Shown here: piece after piece, positions 20,211-31,100 of the stretch
Layout of the letters: every line of letters starts with the position of its first letter
Numbering within the stretch: position 1 is the stretch's first letter
NCBI RefSeq assembly: GCF_004365165.1
Contig: NZ_SOCH01000003.1
Coordinates: forward strand, 144,316 to 208,315
Source of the DNA: Metamycoplasma hyosynoviae
GTDB lineage: Bacteria > Bacillota_I > Bacilli_A > Mycoplasmatales > Metamycoplasmataceae
Reading direction: 5' to 3'
DNA length: 64,000 nt
The notes under the pieces: generated by a model
What the model saw: only the letters and a program-made list of their open reading frames with translations
What the model was told of the DNA's origin: nothing
Databases searched by the model: none
Position numbers and translations under genes: made by a program

Positions 20211-20615
20211 TTAAACAAAAAATTCACCTCTTTGTTCTTCTCTTCAATACTTTAATATAGTAAATGCATAGCAAAGACCAATAATAAAACCACCGATAAA
20301 AATAAAAGCTGTTACAATAAATCAGCCAACATTAACTTCCATTTTCCAATTAACTTTCATACCAAAAACTATATAAAGTACAAATCAATATATAAAAAGT
20401 ATCGAAACAATTGGAATTAAAAAATTATTAGTATGAGGGCGTGTGATTATTAAAGCAATTAATATAGGTTCAACAACAATGAAAATAAAGAAATAAATTA
20501 AGTAAATCTTTACTCATTTAAGTCTAAATTTCCACATTTTTGCATTTTTCTCGTTTATTCTAGCGATTTCTTCAGCTTCTTGCTTTAATTTTTCTTCTTT
20601 TTCTTGTTTCGTCAT
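20211..20615 (-). CDS. four-span membrane protein, only minus-strand phage gene
   Basis: 134 residues in a UGA-containing frame. A charged N-terminus (MTKQEKEEKLKQEAEEIARI) precedes four hydrophobic segments, the last being FIVTAFIFIGGFIIGLCYAF, and a short polar tail. It is transcribed against the late genes and divergently from the integrase, the usual position of lysogeny functions. A superinfection-exclusion or immunity protein is possible. No CI-like repressor is present to take that role. No family recognised. Confidence 0.7.
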
Positions 20616-20659
20616 ACTTAAAATTATAATTGTTATTTTTAATGTAGTATAATAATTAT

Positions 20660-20796
20660 GCTAAAAAATAAAAAGTAATACCTACCTCACCTTTACTTTT
20701 TTATATGATTTAGCAAATTTTCTAAAATAACATTTCATTTACTAAAGACATGTGGTAGGTATTACTGTAATATTTATCACTTTTTTATTTTTAGCA
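20660..20796. repeat. long interrupted inverted repeat in the integrase promoter region
   Basis: AGTAATACCTACC (20674-20686) and GGTAGGTATTACT (20754-20766) are perfect complements. Outside them GCTAAAAAATAAAAAGT (20660-20676) and ACTTTTTTATTTTTAGC (20780-20796) pair almost perfectly. The 67-bp centre has no frame. It sits between divergent genes and so may be a two-way operator, or an invertible or recombinase-bound segment. Confidence 0.6.
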
Positions 20797-20802
20797 ACCT
20801 AC

Positions 20803-20929
20803 GGAGAAATTAATAAAAAAAAGAGCAATTTCTCCCTAATTTATCTCACCGAGAAATTGCATAATTATTATAACATAGAATATCTTGCTATTTAAATAAT
20901 TTGTTAATTTCTCCAATTAAAAGGAGAAA
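20803..20929 (+). promoter_or_regulatory. integrase leader with mutually exclusive stems, possible attenuator
   Basis: Four alternating complementary sites lie in the leader: GGAGAAATT (20803-20811), GCAATTTCTCC (20825-20835), GAGAAATTGC (20851-20860) and AATTTCTCC (20906-20914). Sites 2 and 3 form a perfect 10-bp stem. Site 4 can pair with site 3, or its TTTCTCC can pair with the ribosome-binding region GGAGAAA (20923-20929). This would let the RNA switch integrase translation. DNA operator repeats are the alternative reading. Confidence 0.55.
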
Positions 20930-20930
20930 A

Positions 20931-21941
20931 ATGAAAAATATTGAACAACTAGAAATATTCTACGCAGATTTTGAAAAGAGTATTTCAACTAATAATAGAA
21001 GTGCAAAGACACTTGCAACATACAAGTTTGCTTTAAATAAATTAACAAATTGAAAAACTGTTGATGAATTATTAAATCAAATAAATTTCATATTAGATAA
21101 TTCAAATTTATGTACTAATTCACTATTTACAATAAGAGCAATTTATCGAAGCTTTTGTGAATGATTTTCAAAAAGAAATAGAGTTTATATACCTTTTAAT
21201 GAAAGAATTAACAAGTATAGAATCGAAAGAGGTACTAGAAGATCATATACAAAAGAAGAATTAGCGTTATTGCTTAATGAATTAAAGCTATTTGGAAATT
21301 ATAAGTTCGAAATAATATTCAAAATACTATTAACAACAGGTGTGAGAGTTAGTGAATTAGAAAATGTTAATTGAGAAGCTTTGAAAGCAAATAATTATGA
21401 AACAATAATTAAAACTTCTAAGAACAATAACCCTAGAGCATTTAGAATAATAAAAAGCGATAATGGGATATTCAAAGATATTCGAGAAGCTATAGATAAC
21501 GATATAAACTTAAACATTAAAACTAAAACGATTAAAAACTATTTCCAAGTATTTCAACAATATGTATTAAATAAACATAAAGATTTTAAAAATAAGATAT
21601 CAGCTCATATATTAAGGCATACATTTGTTACTCTTTCAGCTGAAAATCATACAATCGAAGAAATATCTAAAATATTAGGTCACGTTAATTCTAGTGTAAC
21701 TGCTTCAACATATTTGACATATAATCCTACATTAGCAAACAAAAAGCTTTCTGAAATGCAACATAATATATCTAATTTTTTAATTGATACAAATAATAAA
21801 AATAACGAAATTGATTTGAATATAGAAAATCAAAAATTAAGAAAAGAAATTGCAAATCTAAAAGCAAAATTAGAACAACAAAATAATAGTTTCTTTTCGC
21901 TTCATTTGGTTGAAGAAGATATCTTAAAACATAAAAATTAA
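20931..21941 (+). CDS. int: tyrosine recombinase (phage integrase)
   Basis: 336 residues. It inserts and excises the phage by strand exchange at att sites. An N-terminal core-binding domain of about 105 residues precedes the catalytic domain with all expected residues: R139 (TGVRVSEL), H226 and R229 (SAHILRHTF), H251 (LGHVNSS) and the nucleophile Y261 (STYLTY). The Lys is likely in TSKNNNPRAF. A C-terminal coiled coil (residues 300-325) is an extra. AGGAG precedes the ATG. It lies 640 bp from the right att core, typical of an integrase. Confidence 0.95.
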
Positions 21942-21994
21942 TTATTTAAATAGCTATTGCTATTTTTTTTATTTTTTTTACTTAAAATGTATAT

Positions 21995-22483
21995 ATGTTA
22001 AAACTTCCAACTTATAAAGATTTGGGGATAAATATTAAAGAAATTCTTTGAAAGAATGATTTTAAGACTTTTGAAGATTTTAAAAACGCTTATTCTGCCC
22101 CTTTTTGCGCGATTTTAGGGCATTATTTGCACAAGAACAACAAACACACCGCAGAAAACTTTTCATTGGCTTATAACGTCATATTTTATTATGGTTATAT
22201 TAATCAGAAAAGAGAGAAAGAATTACTTAATATTTTAAGTGAAAAAGGTTTTTCTGTAAAACCAAGCTTTTTAATACTTGACGCTGTTATTGGAATAGAT
22301 CTAATAGCTAGTTTTAATGATAAAACTTATGTAATTCAAGTTAAACCAAATAACAAATTTAACAATTTCAAATACATTAAAACGTATGCAACTAAAAGAA
22401 ATTATTACGTAATTTTTGCATATAAAAAACAAAATAAGTGATTTTTTTATGATAAAAATATGAAAGAAATTACATTTATTTAG
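21995..22483 (+). CDS. probable PD-(D/E)xK nuclease at the phage end
   Basis: 162 residues. The segment AVIGIDLIASFNDKTYVIQVK has the spacing of a PD-(D/E)xK active site: D102, then Q115-V-K117 in place of E-x-K, as in several restriction-enzyme-like and resolvase-like nucleases. The N-terminal half is helical and unfamiliar. It is the last gene before the right att site, a frequent place for cargo genes. It could be a restriction-type enzyme, an exclusion factor or a resolvase. No methyltransferase partner is seen. Confidence 0.6.
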
Positions 22484-22549
22484 TTTTTGGGTTAAAATAT
22501 TTGTTGAAGAACAATAATAGTTTTGAAATAAGATAAAAATTTTGTTTTC

Positions 22550-22593
22550 GGGACTATATGTCGGGATTTTTTTTAGGACTTTATACATATAAA
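22550..22593. other. right attachment site attR with end motifs
   Basis: The core TTTATACATATAAA (22580-22593) is preceded on the phage side by GGAC, giving the arm GGACTTTAT (22576-22584). GGGACTATATG (22550-22560) lies further in. The core runs into the T tract of the host M28 gene terminator. Confidence 0.65.
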
Positions 22594-22620
22594 AAACGCG
22601 ATTAAAGATTCAATCGCGTT
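22586..22620 (-). terminator. terminator of the M28 peptidase gene
   Basis: AACGCGATT (22595-22603) and AATCGCGTT (22612-22620) form a perfect 9-bp stem. On the minus strand a T tract follows, which overlaps the right att core. Confidence 0.8.
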
Positions 22621-22639
22621 AATTATTATTTTAAATTGA

Positions 22640-24295
22640 TTATATTGTGTAGTTGATTATAGGTGTTCCATTACCATCATCACCTATTTCTCACATAGAA
22701 ACTAAGAATGTTTTTAATGTTTCTAGCACGGTATCAAGTTGTCTATAAAATCTCGCACCTAGATTTTCATCTACTCATTTGTTAGTGTCTAGATCACTAT
22801 GTCAAATGTCACCAGCTATAGCTATATCTTTTCTTGTTATGCCTTCAGGTCAATCATAAACTTCAAGTAATCCACCATTTAATGTTCTTTTTACAAGTTG
22901 CATATTTTTACCATTTTTAAGTACTCATGCTTTTGGATTTGTAGTTTGAGCATAGCCATCATATGAACCAGTTTTTGAAAATATTGCAAAGTTAGTTGAT
23001 TCAATATATGCTACAGGTAATTTAGCTTTATTATAGAATGGGAAGTGGTCTGATCAATCTCCTGTTTCACCCGCACCATATTGAGTTGGACTAAATTGTG
23101 GGTGAATTTCAAGTTCTTGAGCAGAATCATTTAATTTTTGACTTCTTAATTTTGAAAGTGAGTGTAGTTGATCACGAATTGTTGTTGATAAATTACCACT
23201 TGCCGAACCTAAGTTTGGATCTTGTTTTGTATTTGGTGAGTGAACATACATTTTGTCTCCACCTGAAACTGTATCCATATTTATCATACCTAATGAGCTT
23301 GCTAGAAGCTCATTAGTTTCTTTATTGCCTTGGATATTCGAAATCAAGAATTGTTCAACAAATGCTTGCGATCCCATAACACCAATTTCTTCTGCATCAA
23401 CAAATACTAGGTGTAATCTAACTCCTAAATTATCTCTATTTTTAGGATCTGAAAAGTATTTTAAAAGTGATAGGTTTACTGAAACTCCTGAACCATTATC
23501 AGTAGCGCCTCATGACACACCCTTAGGTCCAACATTATTTGTTGAGTCAAAGTGTGAGACAATATAGAAATCTTTTACTTCTAATGTTTTGCCATCTTTA
23601 GTTTTGGTTACTTTTTCAGAAGGATTAATTGTTACTACAATATTAGTTCCAATATTGTTAGTATTAATTACTTGTCCTTTTGTACCACCTAATTGATATA
23701 AGAAACCTTGTGAGATGAAACCATCTTTTTTGATGTGTTCTTTCATTTCTTTTACAATTGGTTGGTCATCAGAATAAACTGTTATAGTTTTTTCTCCATC
23801 TTCTAAATTAGCTATTCTTGTTCCTGTTTCGGCAGTAATAGCTGTAGCTTCTACTTTATTTTGCTTAGGATATTTTATTATATTGCCGGTATGGTCTTTA
23901 TAACCCATATCAGCAATGGTTTTTCTTAAATATTGGAATGCTCTATAGCTTCCATATATATTAACTTTTTTATCCACATTAGCATCTTCTAATGGATAAT
24001 ATGGTTGTAGCACTTCTGATGTTAGTTCTTTTCCTGCTGGAAGTTTTATACCTTTGTGTGCTTTTAGAGAGCCATCTGCATTAAATTCGGCTTCTAGACT
24101 TTCTTTTTTAAAATTATTTAAATTTCCGGTCTTCCTCCCATGAGTTGTATTTATGAAAGACTGAAATTGTTTATATACTTCCAAATCTTTTGGCAATGCT
24201 TTGCTTCCGCATTGAACTGAAATGGTTGCAATTGGGGCTAAAATAGATGCAATTGCTAATGGTGAAACAATTGCTATAATCTTCTGTTTTTTCAT
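22640..24295 (-). CDS. M28-family zinc aminopeptidase lipoprotein
   Basis: 551 residues. A signal peptide ends at Cys29 (ISVQC), so the enzyme is anchored on the cell surface. The peptidase domain has the complete M28 metal site: VSHFDS (H248, D250), WGATDNGSG (D266), FVDAEEIG (E302, E303), INMDTV, and GDWSDHFPF for the second His. It probably trims host peptides outside the cell to supply amino acids. Two central tryptophans are UGA. It has its own terminator and faces the prophage. Confidence 0.9.
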
Positions 24296-24467
24296 ATATT
24301 GTGAGATTTTTTTTCCTTTGTCTGCGATAAAGTATTTTTTTGCGACTATAAAAATTATATATTTAATACCGCCAAATAAGTGTTATTTGTTAGTCAATGC
24401 AATTATTATTTAATTGAAAAAGTTCGAAAAAATTAATAATATAATTTATTTTACATTAACAAATTGT

Positions 24468-25064
24468 ATGCCACATCAAAAGAAAAATATATATTTAAAA
24501 AAGCCTTCTTTAAAGAAAATTGCCTTATTTTCACTACCACTTATTGCTATAAGTACATCTTTTTTGTTTTCAGTATCTTGCAAAAATCCTAATGCTGATT
24601 TATTTTCAGATGAAAAACCAGGTGAAGATGTTAATCGTGATGAGGGACTAATTGGTGAAGAATTAGCACAAAAAGTTAGAGAAGTTATTGAAAATGCTGC
24701 TTTTAAAATGACAGATTTTGCTAAAAAAGAATACCAAATATTAAAATCTTCTACTCAAAAAGATAAATATATTCAAGATTTATGAGAAAAAATAAAAGTT
24801 TGATTTAAAGATTCTAAAGATAGTTTAGGACGATATGTATTTTATGCAGAAAGTTTATCACATCCTGATTTTAGTAAATATTTAGATGTTTATATTCCTA
24901 ATTTACGTTATTTTGCTGGCAATCACATAGTGTATTGCTATTTTGATTGAAATGCTGAAAAAAGAAATATTTACTATTATTTTAAAATTAGATGTTTGGA
25001 TGGAAAGCAAACCGAAGGAAGTGGTAAAGTCTTTTTAGATTTAGGAAAAGATTTAGAAGAATAG
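24468..25064 (+). CDS. lipoprotein of unknown function
   Basis: 198 residues. A longer than usual basic start (MPHQKKNIYLKKPSLKKIAL) precedes the hydrophobic segment and lipobox FSVSC. An in-frame TTG at 24414 would lengthen it, but ATG 24468 is preferred. The mature part starts with an acidic linker and continues with an alpha/beta domain rich in Tyr and Lys. First of four consecutive lipoprotein genes, with 13 bp to the next. Confidence 0.75.
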
Positions 25065-25077
25065 GAAAAATTACAAT

Positions 25078-26916
25078 ATGAAAAAAATAAATTTTTTTGC
25101 TCTTTCTATTCTTCCATCAGTTTGTTTTATTCCTTTGCTTTCGAAAAAATGCAATAACACTATCAAAGTCCAAATCGATGAAAATATCATCACAAGAAAA
25201 TATTTAAAACGTTTGACACTTCATCAAATAATAAATTTGCATAATATAACTCCTTTTTTATTTATCATAGGAAAAAGTCAAGAAAAGAAATATCTTGAAG
25301 GACTTTTGCCTAGTGCTAATGGAAATTTGTTATTGGATAAAAATAATAAAAGATATACATTAGATTTTGAATTTCGCAAACCTTGAAATCAAATAATTTC
25401 AAATTATAATAATATTAAAGTAGTGCAAGATAATAAAAATTCAAATGAATTTTCCGCTCTTTTTACAGAGTATAAATTTGAAGATATTAAAAAATATGAT
25501 GGATATAATGCTAGTTGGTTTTATTTTTTAAGTGGATTGGCAAAAAAAGATTATTACAGAATAGGCGATCCTTATTTTTTTGATTTTCAAACAATTATAT
25601 TTAGACTAGTAGAAGACATCAAGATAAATAAAGGCCTTGTAAATAATCACAATATTGTTAATAAAAAAGGTGAAGCTGTGTTTTTAAATAATATATTTAA
25701 AAACCAATATATTCAAGCAGTTACTTGACTTACACAAGAAGCAAATATATTCCGTGAAACATTTTTTAAGTTTTTAGTCTTATATTTAAATAAATTTAAT
25801 TTAAACATTAAAGAAATTAAAGTTAATTGACTTAAAACTGAAATTAAACCTGATAAAAGTTCTACTTTTGATTTTGTTTCATTTAAATTGAGTGAAATAA
25901 TTGATTTTAATAACAAAAATATAATTACTGATGAAATAAAAAATAAAACTTTTTATATTGATAATTTTAGAAACTATCAAACAAATTTAAAATTTGGAAT
26001 AGGACAAAAAGGTCTTCAAGAAAAACTTCCTCTTTTTAATGATTATGTACAAAATCCTATTTTAAAAATTAAAAGTACATCTTTTTTAGATGTACAAGAT
26101 AACATCAATAATTTTATTAAAGTTTATCAAAATATTGATTATTGAAATTCAAAAGGACTGGTTTATTTATTTACTAAATTTAAAGATAAGCTGCTTTTCC
26201 TTGATGTTCCTAAAATATATAAAGATGTTGATGAAAAATATGAAATTGAAGATGTTCAATTTACTAATTATTTTGACACTGATCAAATTATTAAATTAAT
26301 AATTAAAGTAATTAAAAAATCAGGTGAAGAAAAACGCTATGTTCTTTTAAGCCAAAATTTTGATGACCATGGGCATTTATTAAAAGGACTTATTTTAAAA
26401 AATCTTTCAGTTGATAAACTCAAAAGCACCGATTTTTTCACTTTCCGTGAAAATATACAAAAAGCACCAAAAGGTATTTTGCTAGATGATTTTATCGATG
26501 AAAATGATTCTTCCAAACCATTTGCATCACTTGTAAAAGAAGCGATTTTAAAAATGAATACAAAATGAAAAAATCGGAATTTAGTGAATGCAGAATCTCT
26601 TTCAAAAGATAATGATGATTTATTAATGTTAACTGCTCATTTAAATAATTATTTATTAGCTTATGCTCTTGAAAATGAAGAAGAAAAAATTCATACTGGA
26701 ATTAAGAAAATTGAGCTTGATGAAATTAAAGGCAACAATAACGGAACATTAGAACTAACCTTTAATTTCTATAAGTTTTTAAATGAAAAAGATTTAGATT
26801 TCAAAACCAAAAACGAAACTCCTTTTTATAAACTCAAAATACAAATTAATGGTTTTTTAAATTATTCAGGTTCAGAGCCAAATGGTTTTAAAGTTTTAGA
26901 AAAGAGGAAAATATAA
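25078..26916 (+). CDS. large lipoprotein of unknown function
   Basis: 612 residues read through several UGA-Trp codons. Signal peptide MKKINFFALSILPSVCFIPL with a lipobox-like LLSKKC. The mature protein is a Lys/Asn-rich surface protein with many Phe and Tyr and no repeat or motif that I recognise. GGAAAAA precedes the ATG. It sits in an operon-like array, 1 bp before the next lipoprotein gene, which suggests that these proteins act together at the surface. Confidence 0.75.
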
Positions 26917-26917
26917 T

Positions 26918-27688
26918 ATGAAAAAGCTTTTATTTTCTTCTATGCTTTTAGCTTCAACTACTTTTATTACAACAATAAGTTGTAAAAACATAAAACCAGT
27001 TGAAAATAATAATGTCGTTAATAGTGAAACTAATCAATATTTTCAACAAAAATTTGTAAATAAAGCATTAGAAATTAAAAAAATAATGCGTGAATTTAAT
27101 GAAAAATACTATTTATTTTTTCAAGAATATAGCAATCTTGCAACTTTATTTAGCGAATTAATTGTAGAACAATCTATAGAAGTTTTAAAATCAAACCTAC
27201 AAAAATACTATGATTTAAACTTTAATATAGAAAATGCTAATATTGAACCTTTTTCAAAATCGTTATTTAAATTAAATTGATTAATTAAAACTATTATTTC
27301 ACGTCTTTCAGATTTAAATTTTTATTTAGAAAATAATGATTTTGATAAAAATCCTACAAAATTAGAGGATGCTAAAATAGAAATTGATAAATCATATGAT
27401 GAATTTATTGTTAATAAAAACTATGATTTAAAAATTTTTGAAGAAGAAACCCCGCCCCCTCTTTTAAATGTTATTAAACTTTTAAAAGATGTCCTTGAAG
27501 AAATTAAACAAGGTAAAAGTGAAGGCAAATTATTGAAATTTTATGGTGATTATAAAAATGCTAAGCAAAATATATATGATAATGTTAATCACATTGATTT
27601 AGACAAAAATTTCAATATAATTTTTACAATCTTAAATGAAGATACAAATTATTCAATCATTGAAAAATTTTTAAAATTATTGGCATAA
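26918..27688 (+). CDS. lipoprotein of unknown function, mostly helical
   Basis: 256 residues. Signal peptide MKKLLFSSMLLASTTFITTI followed by the lipobox Cys (ISCKN). The mature part is predicted helical throughout by eye, with regular hydrophobic spacing and several Lys/Glu stretches. One UGA-Trp. AGAGGAAAA precedes the ATG, overlapping the previous stop region. Confidence 0.75.
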
Positions 27689-27699
27689 AAAGGCAATTT

Positions 27700-28140
27700 A
27701 TGAAACTAAAAACACTACTAATTACCACGTCATTAGTTCCTACTATGTTAATTTTACCTATTTCTTTAAAATGCAATAACACTAAAAATTCTAATGATAG
27801 TAATTTGCGTCTTTCTAGTTCTCAACTTCAAGAAATTCAAAATGCTTTTATATTCAAAACAAAAAATAATTCACCTTTTTCATATCAACATGCAAACGAA
27901 ATGGAAAAGTTAATAAATAAATATAAAAAAAATGGCTTTGCATTATGCAAAGATGAAGTATTTAAAAAATACTTTGAATTTGAATATCCTGATATTTCAA
28001 AAATAAGTAGTGTACATATTATGGAAATTAATTTTTCTATAAATATAGAAACCAAACTTCCACAATGTAACTATAAAGTTATTTGTCTTGAAAGAGAAAA
28101 TGCTGTTGAAGCTGATACATTCATTCCTTTAGATCATTAA
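27700..28140 (+). CDS. small lipoprotein of unknown function
   Basis: 146 residues. Signal peptide MKLKTLLITTSLVPTMLILP with the Cys in LKCNN. The mature part is small and contains two further Cys in NYKVICLE and FALCKDE. AAAGGC stands before the ATG. It ends the lipoprotein array, 37 bp from the convergent hsdR stop. Confidence 0.75.
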   Translation: MKLKTLLITTSLVPTMLILPISLKCNNTKNSNDSNLRLSSSQLQEIQNAFIFKTKNNSPFSYQHANEMEKLINKYKKNGFALCKDEVFKKYFEFEYPDISKISSVHIMEINFSINIETKLPQCNYKVICLERENAVEADTFIPLDH

Positions 28141-28177
28141 TTTTTAATAAATAAATTTAAAAGCAAAATAAAAGCAT

Positions 28178-31100
28178 TTATCACAAAAATTTATTATTTT
28201 GATATCCTTCAAAATTTTTTAATTGAGTCAAAATTTTATTATAAACATCTTTAAAGGTTGCAGGTGGATAATTATTGTTATTTAATAGACGAATAATGTC
28301 TGATTCTAAATTTGCTATTATATTTTCTTTTGAAGATCAATCTGTGTATTTAGTTTTACTATCTACTATTTCTTTAATTTTTTTTGCTAATCCCACAATA
28401 TCTTGATCTTTATATTCAAATCCATATTTGTCACGAATATCAATTAAAATATCATAAAATGTTGCTTCATCAAATTCAATTTTTAGTTTAGTGTATTTCT
28501 CATTATCTTTCTTCAAATCTTCAAAAATCTTTTCAGCTTCTTGACTTAAAGAATCAATAAATTTATTAAATATATCATCAGTTGAAATTATTTTTTGTTC
28601 ATCACGATTATTATATTTATCAATTAATTTTCTCATTCTCTTAGAAAATTCTTCAGCTTTATATATATTTCTTCTTGAATATCTATCAATAGTTTCTTTT
28701 AAATATTTTAAAAGAATTTTAAACTTAGTGTTTCTATGTTTAATTTTTTCAATTTCTTTTAGATATTTATCACTAAATATTTCTGTTTCAGTAATTTGTT
28801 TTTCATCATTATTTTCTAATGCTGCAATGCATTCATCAACAAGTTTTTTTACCTCTAAATTCATTCTTTCAGAATCAGGTGTATCTTCTTTATTTAATTT
28901 CATAATTGTACTTCTAACAGAACAATAAAAATGTAATTTAAACATTTGAGAATCAGTAATACGCGAATCGCCAACACAAACATCAAATGCTTTTTTTAAT
29001 TTTTGAACTAACATAACAAATTCAGTTTCTCGTTTTTTACTAATTTGAATAAATTCAATAGCTTTATTTAGTATTAATAATCTATCAATATTATTACTGG
29101 TTTCAAATAATGAATAATCAAATCCTTTCATTAATTTTTCAACATTAGCCATTTGTTCTTTAAAAATAGCATATGATGATTCTATTTCTGAAATAGGATT
29201 TATATCATCACTATAAAATTGCATTGCTTCAGAAAGTGAATTTTCGATACCTATATAATCAACAACTAAACCTTTATCTTTTCCTTCAAATACACGATTT
29301 ACACGAGAAATAGTTTGAATCAAACTATGTTTTTCAAGTGGTTTATCAATATACATCGTATCCAAACATTCGCAGTCAAATCCTGTAATTCACATATCAA
29401 CAACTATTACAATTTTTAAATTAGAATTTTCATCTTTGAATAATGTTGCTAAATCTTTATTTTGTGCATCTTCTAAAGCGTTGTATAGTTCTTCTTCATC
29501 ATTTGAAGTTCGTGTTGCAATAAATTTGATCATTTCAACAGGCATTAATCTATTTAATTGTTCAGCAGAAAATTTTGATGCATCTTCTTGTGTTTTTTTC
29601 TTGATATTTCACTCTGGTCTTTTTTCAATAATTTTTTTGTAAACTTTAAAAGCTATTTTTCTATCATAACAAACAAACATAGCTTTACCCTTTACAGTTG
29701 CTGCTTCTTTTATTCTTAATTCATAGTGTTTAATAAAATGTTCAACAATTGAATCTAATCGAGAATCATTATCAATGATAGTGCGAACTGTAGCTACTTC
29801 CTTTATTGAATTATTTATTTCAAATTTATTAGTACCTATTTCTAATTGCTTTTCATAATATTTATCAACAATAGCTAATTTTTTTTCATCAAGTTTTAAT
29901 TCCAAAGGTCCCGAAAGTAAACTAATACCAACAGTTGATCCATCATCAACAGCTTGTTTCATTTTATATGATGCTATAACAGGGCCAAAAGCTTTAATAG
30001 TTGCATCAATTGGAGTTCCAGTAAACCCTATAAAAGTTGCATTTGGGAAAGCATTTCTTAAATTTTTTGCAAATCCATAGTGTTTTTTTATACCATCTTT
30101 TTCAATTTTCAATGTAGCATCTAAATTTACTTGTGTTCTATGTGCTTCATCAGAAATACAAAAAATATTATTTCTATTGCTTAATAATTTTATATTTTCA
30201 TCAAATTTTTGAATAGTCATTAAAAATATGCCACCACTAGTAATACCATTAAGTTTTTCATACAATTTTTCTCTTGTGGCAATTTTCATAGTGTTATTAT
30301 CGATTAAATACTCTTTAGATGATTCAAATATTTTAGATAATTGATCATCTAAATCATTTCTATCTGTCAATAATAAAACTGTAGGTGACTTAAGTTCTTT
30401 TTCTGTGGTTAATCTTTTTGTTAAAAATAGCATTGTGTAAGATTTTCCACATCCAGTAGCCCCAAAATAAGTGCCACCTTTGTTCCTGTTTTTATTATTC
30501 TTATTATTATTCATAATATTTTCAAATAATAATTCAGCAGCATAATATTGAGAATATTTAGGGAGGATCATTAAATCATTTTTTGAAGAATCAGGAAAGT
30601 ATATATAATGGTGAATTAAATTTAATAAAGTTTTATGTTTGAATAGACCAGAAACCATAGATAATAAACTTTCTATTCCATCTTTGCTATATTTTTTTCC
30701 ATCAGTTGATTTTCAAGGAAAATAATGTTCAAAATCCGCGAATAATGAACCATATTTAGTATTTACACCATCAGAAATAACTGAAATAAATGAAAATCTC
30801 ATAAGATTTTCAATGTTTTTAGCATATTTATCACAAAGTTGTTCGTATGCATTACGAAGTTTAGTGTTAGTATTACTTGGGTTTTTTAGTTCAATAGTAG
30901 ATACAGGTATACCATTAATAAAAACAACTATATCAAGAATACATTTCTTTTGACCTTTAACTTCAAATTGGTTCACAATTTTGAATATATTATTTTCTAC
31001 ATTTTCATAATCAAAATATTGAATAAATTCATTTTGCAAATTATATTTGCTTCTATTAAGAACACATCCTTTTCTAAGTTTGTTTAAAGTTAATTTCATT

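Larger units (their letters stand above)
5854..22593 (+). mobile_element. integrated small tailed phage (prophage), about 16.7 kb
   Basis: The element lies between two copies of TTTATACATATAAA (5854-5867 and 22580-22593) that directly abut host terminators. Inside are replication genes (DnaB-like helicase, DnaI-like loader), then a long plus-strand late operon (terminase large subunit, portal, connector-like proteins, scaffold-like protein, major capsid, fibre-like protein, nucleotidyltransferase, membrane proteins). One minus-strand membrane gene, a tyrosine integrase and a nuclease complete it. UGA is used as Trp throughout, so it is adapted to mycoplasma. No DNA polymerase, CI-type repressor or cell-wall lysin is seen. 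The size is close to what I recall for the mycoplasma phages MAV1 and phiMFV1; kinship was not tested. Confidence 0.9.

Noticed and set aside
21995..22483. Phage end nuclease as a second RecU
   Set aside because: The active-site spacing (D then Q-V-K) and the rest of the protein differ from RecU, which is present at 48867.
5854..22593. Integrative conjugative element
   Set aside because: No conjugation ATPase, relaxase or secretion genes; terminase and capsid-type genes indicate a phage.
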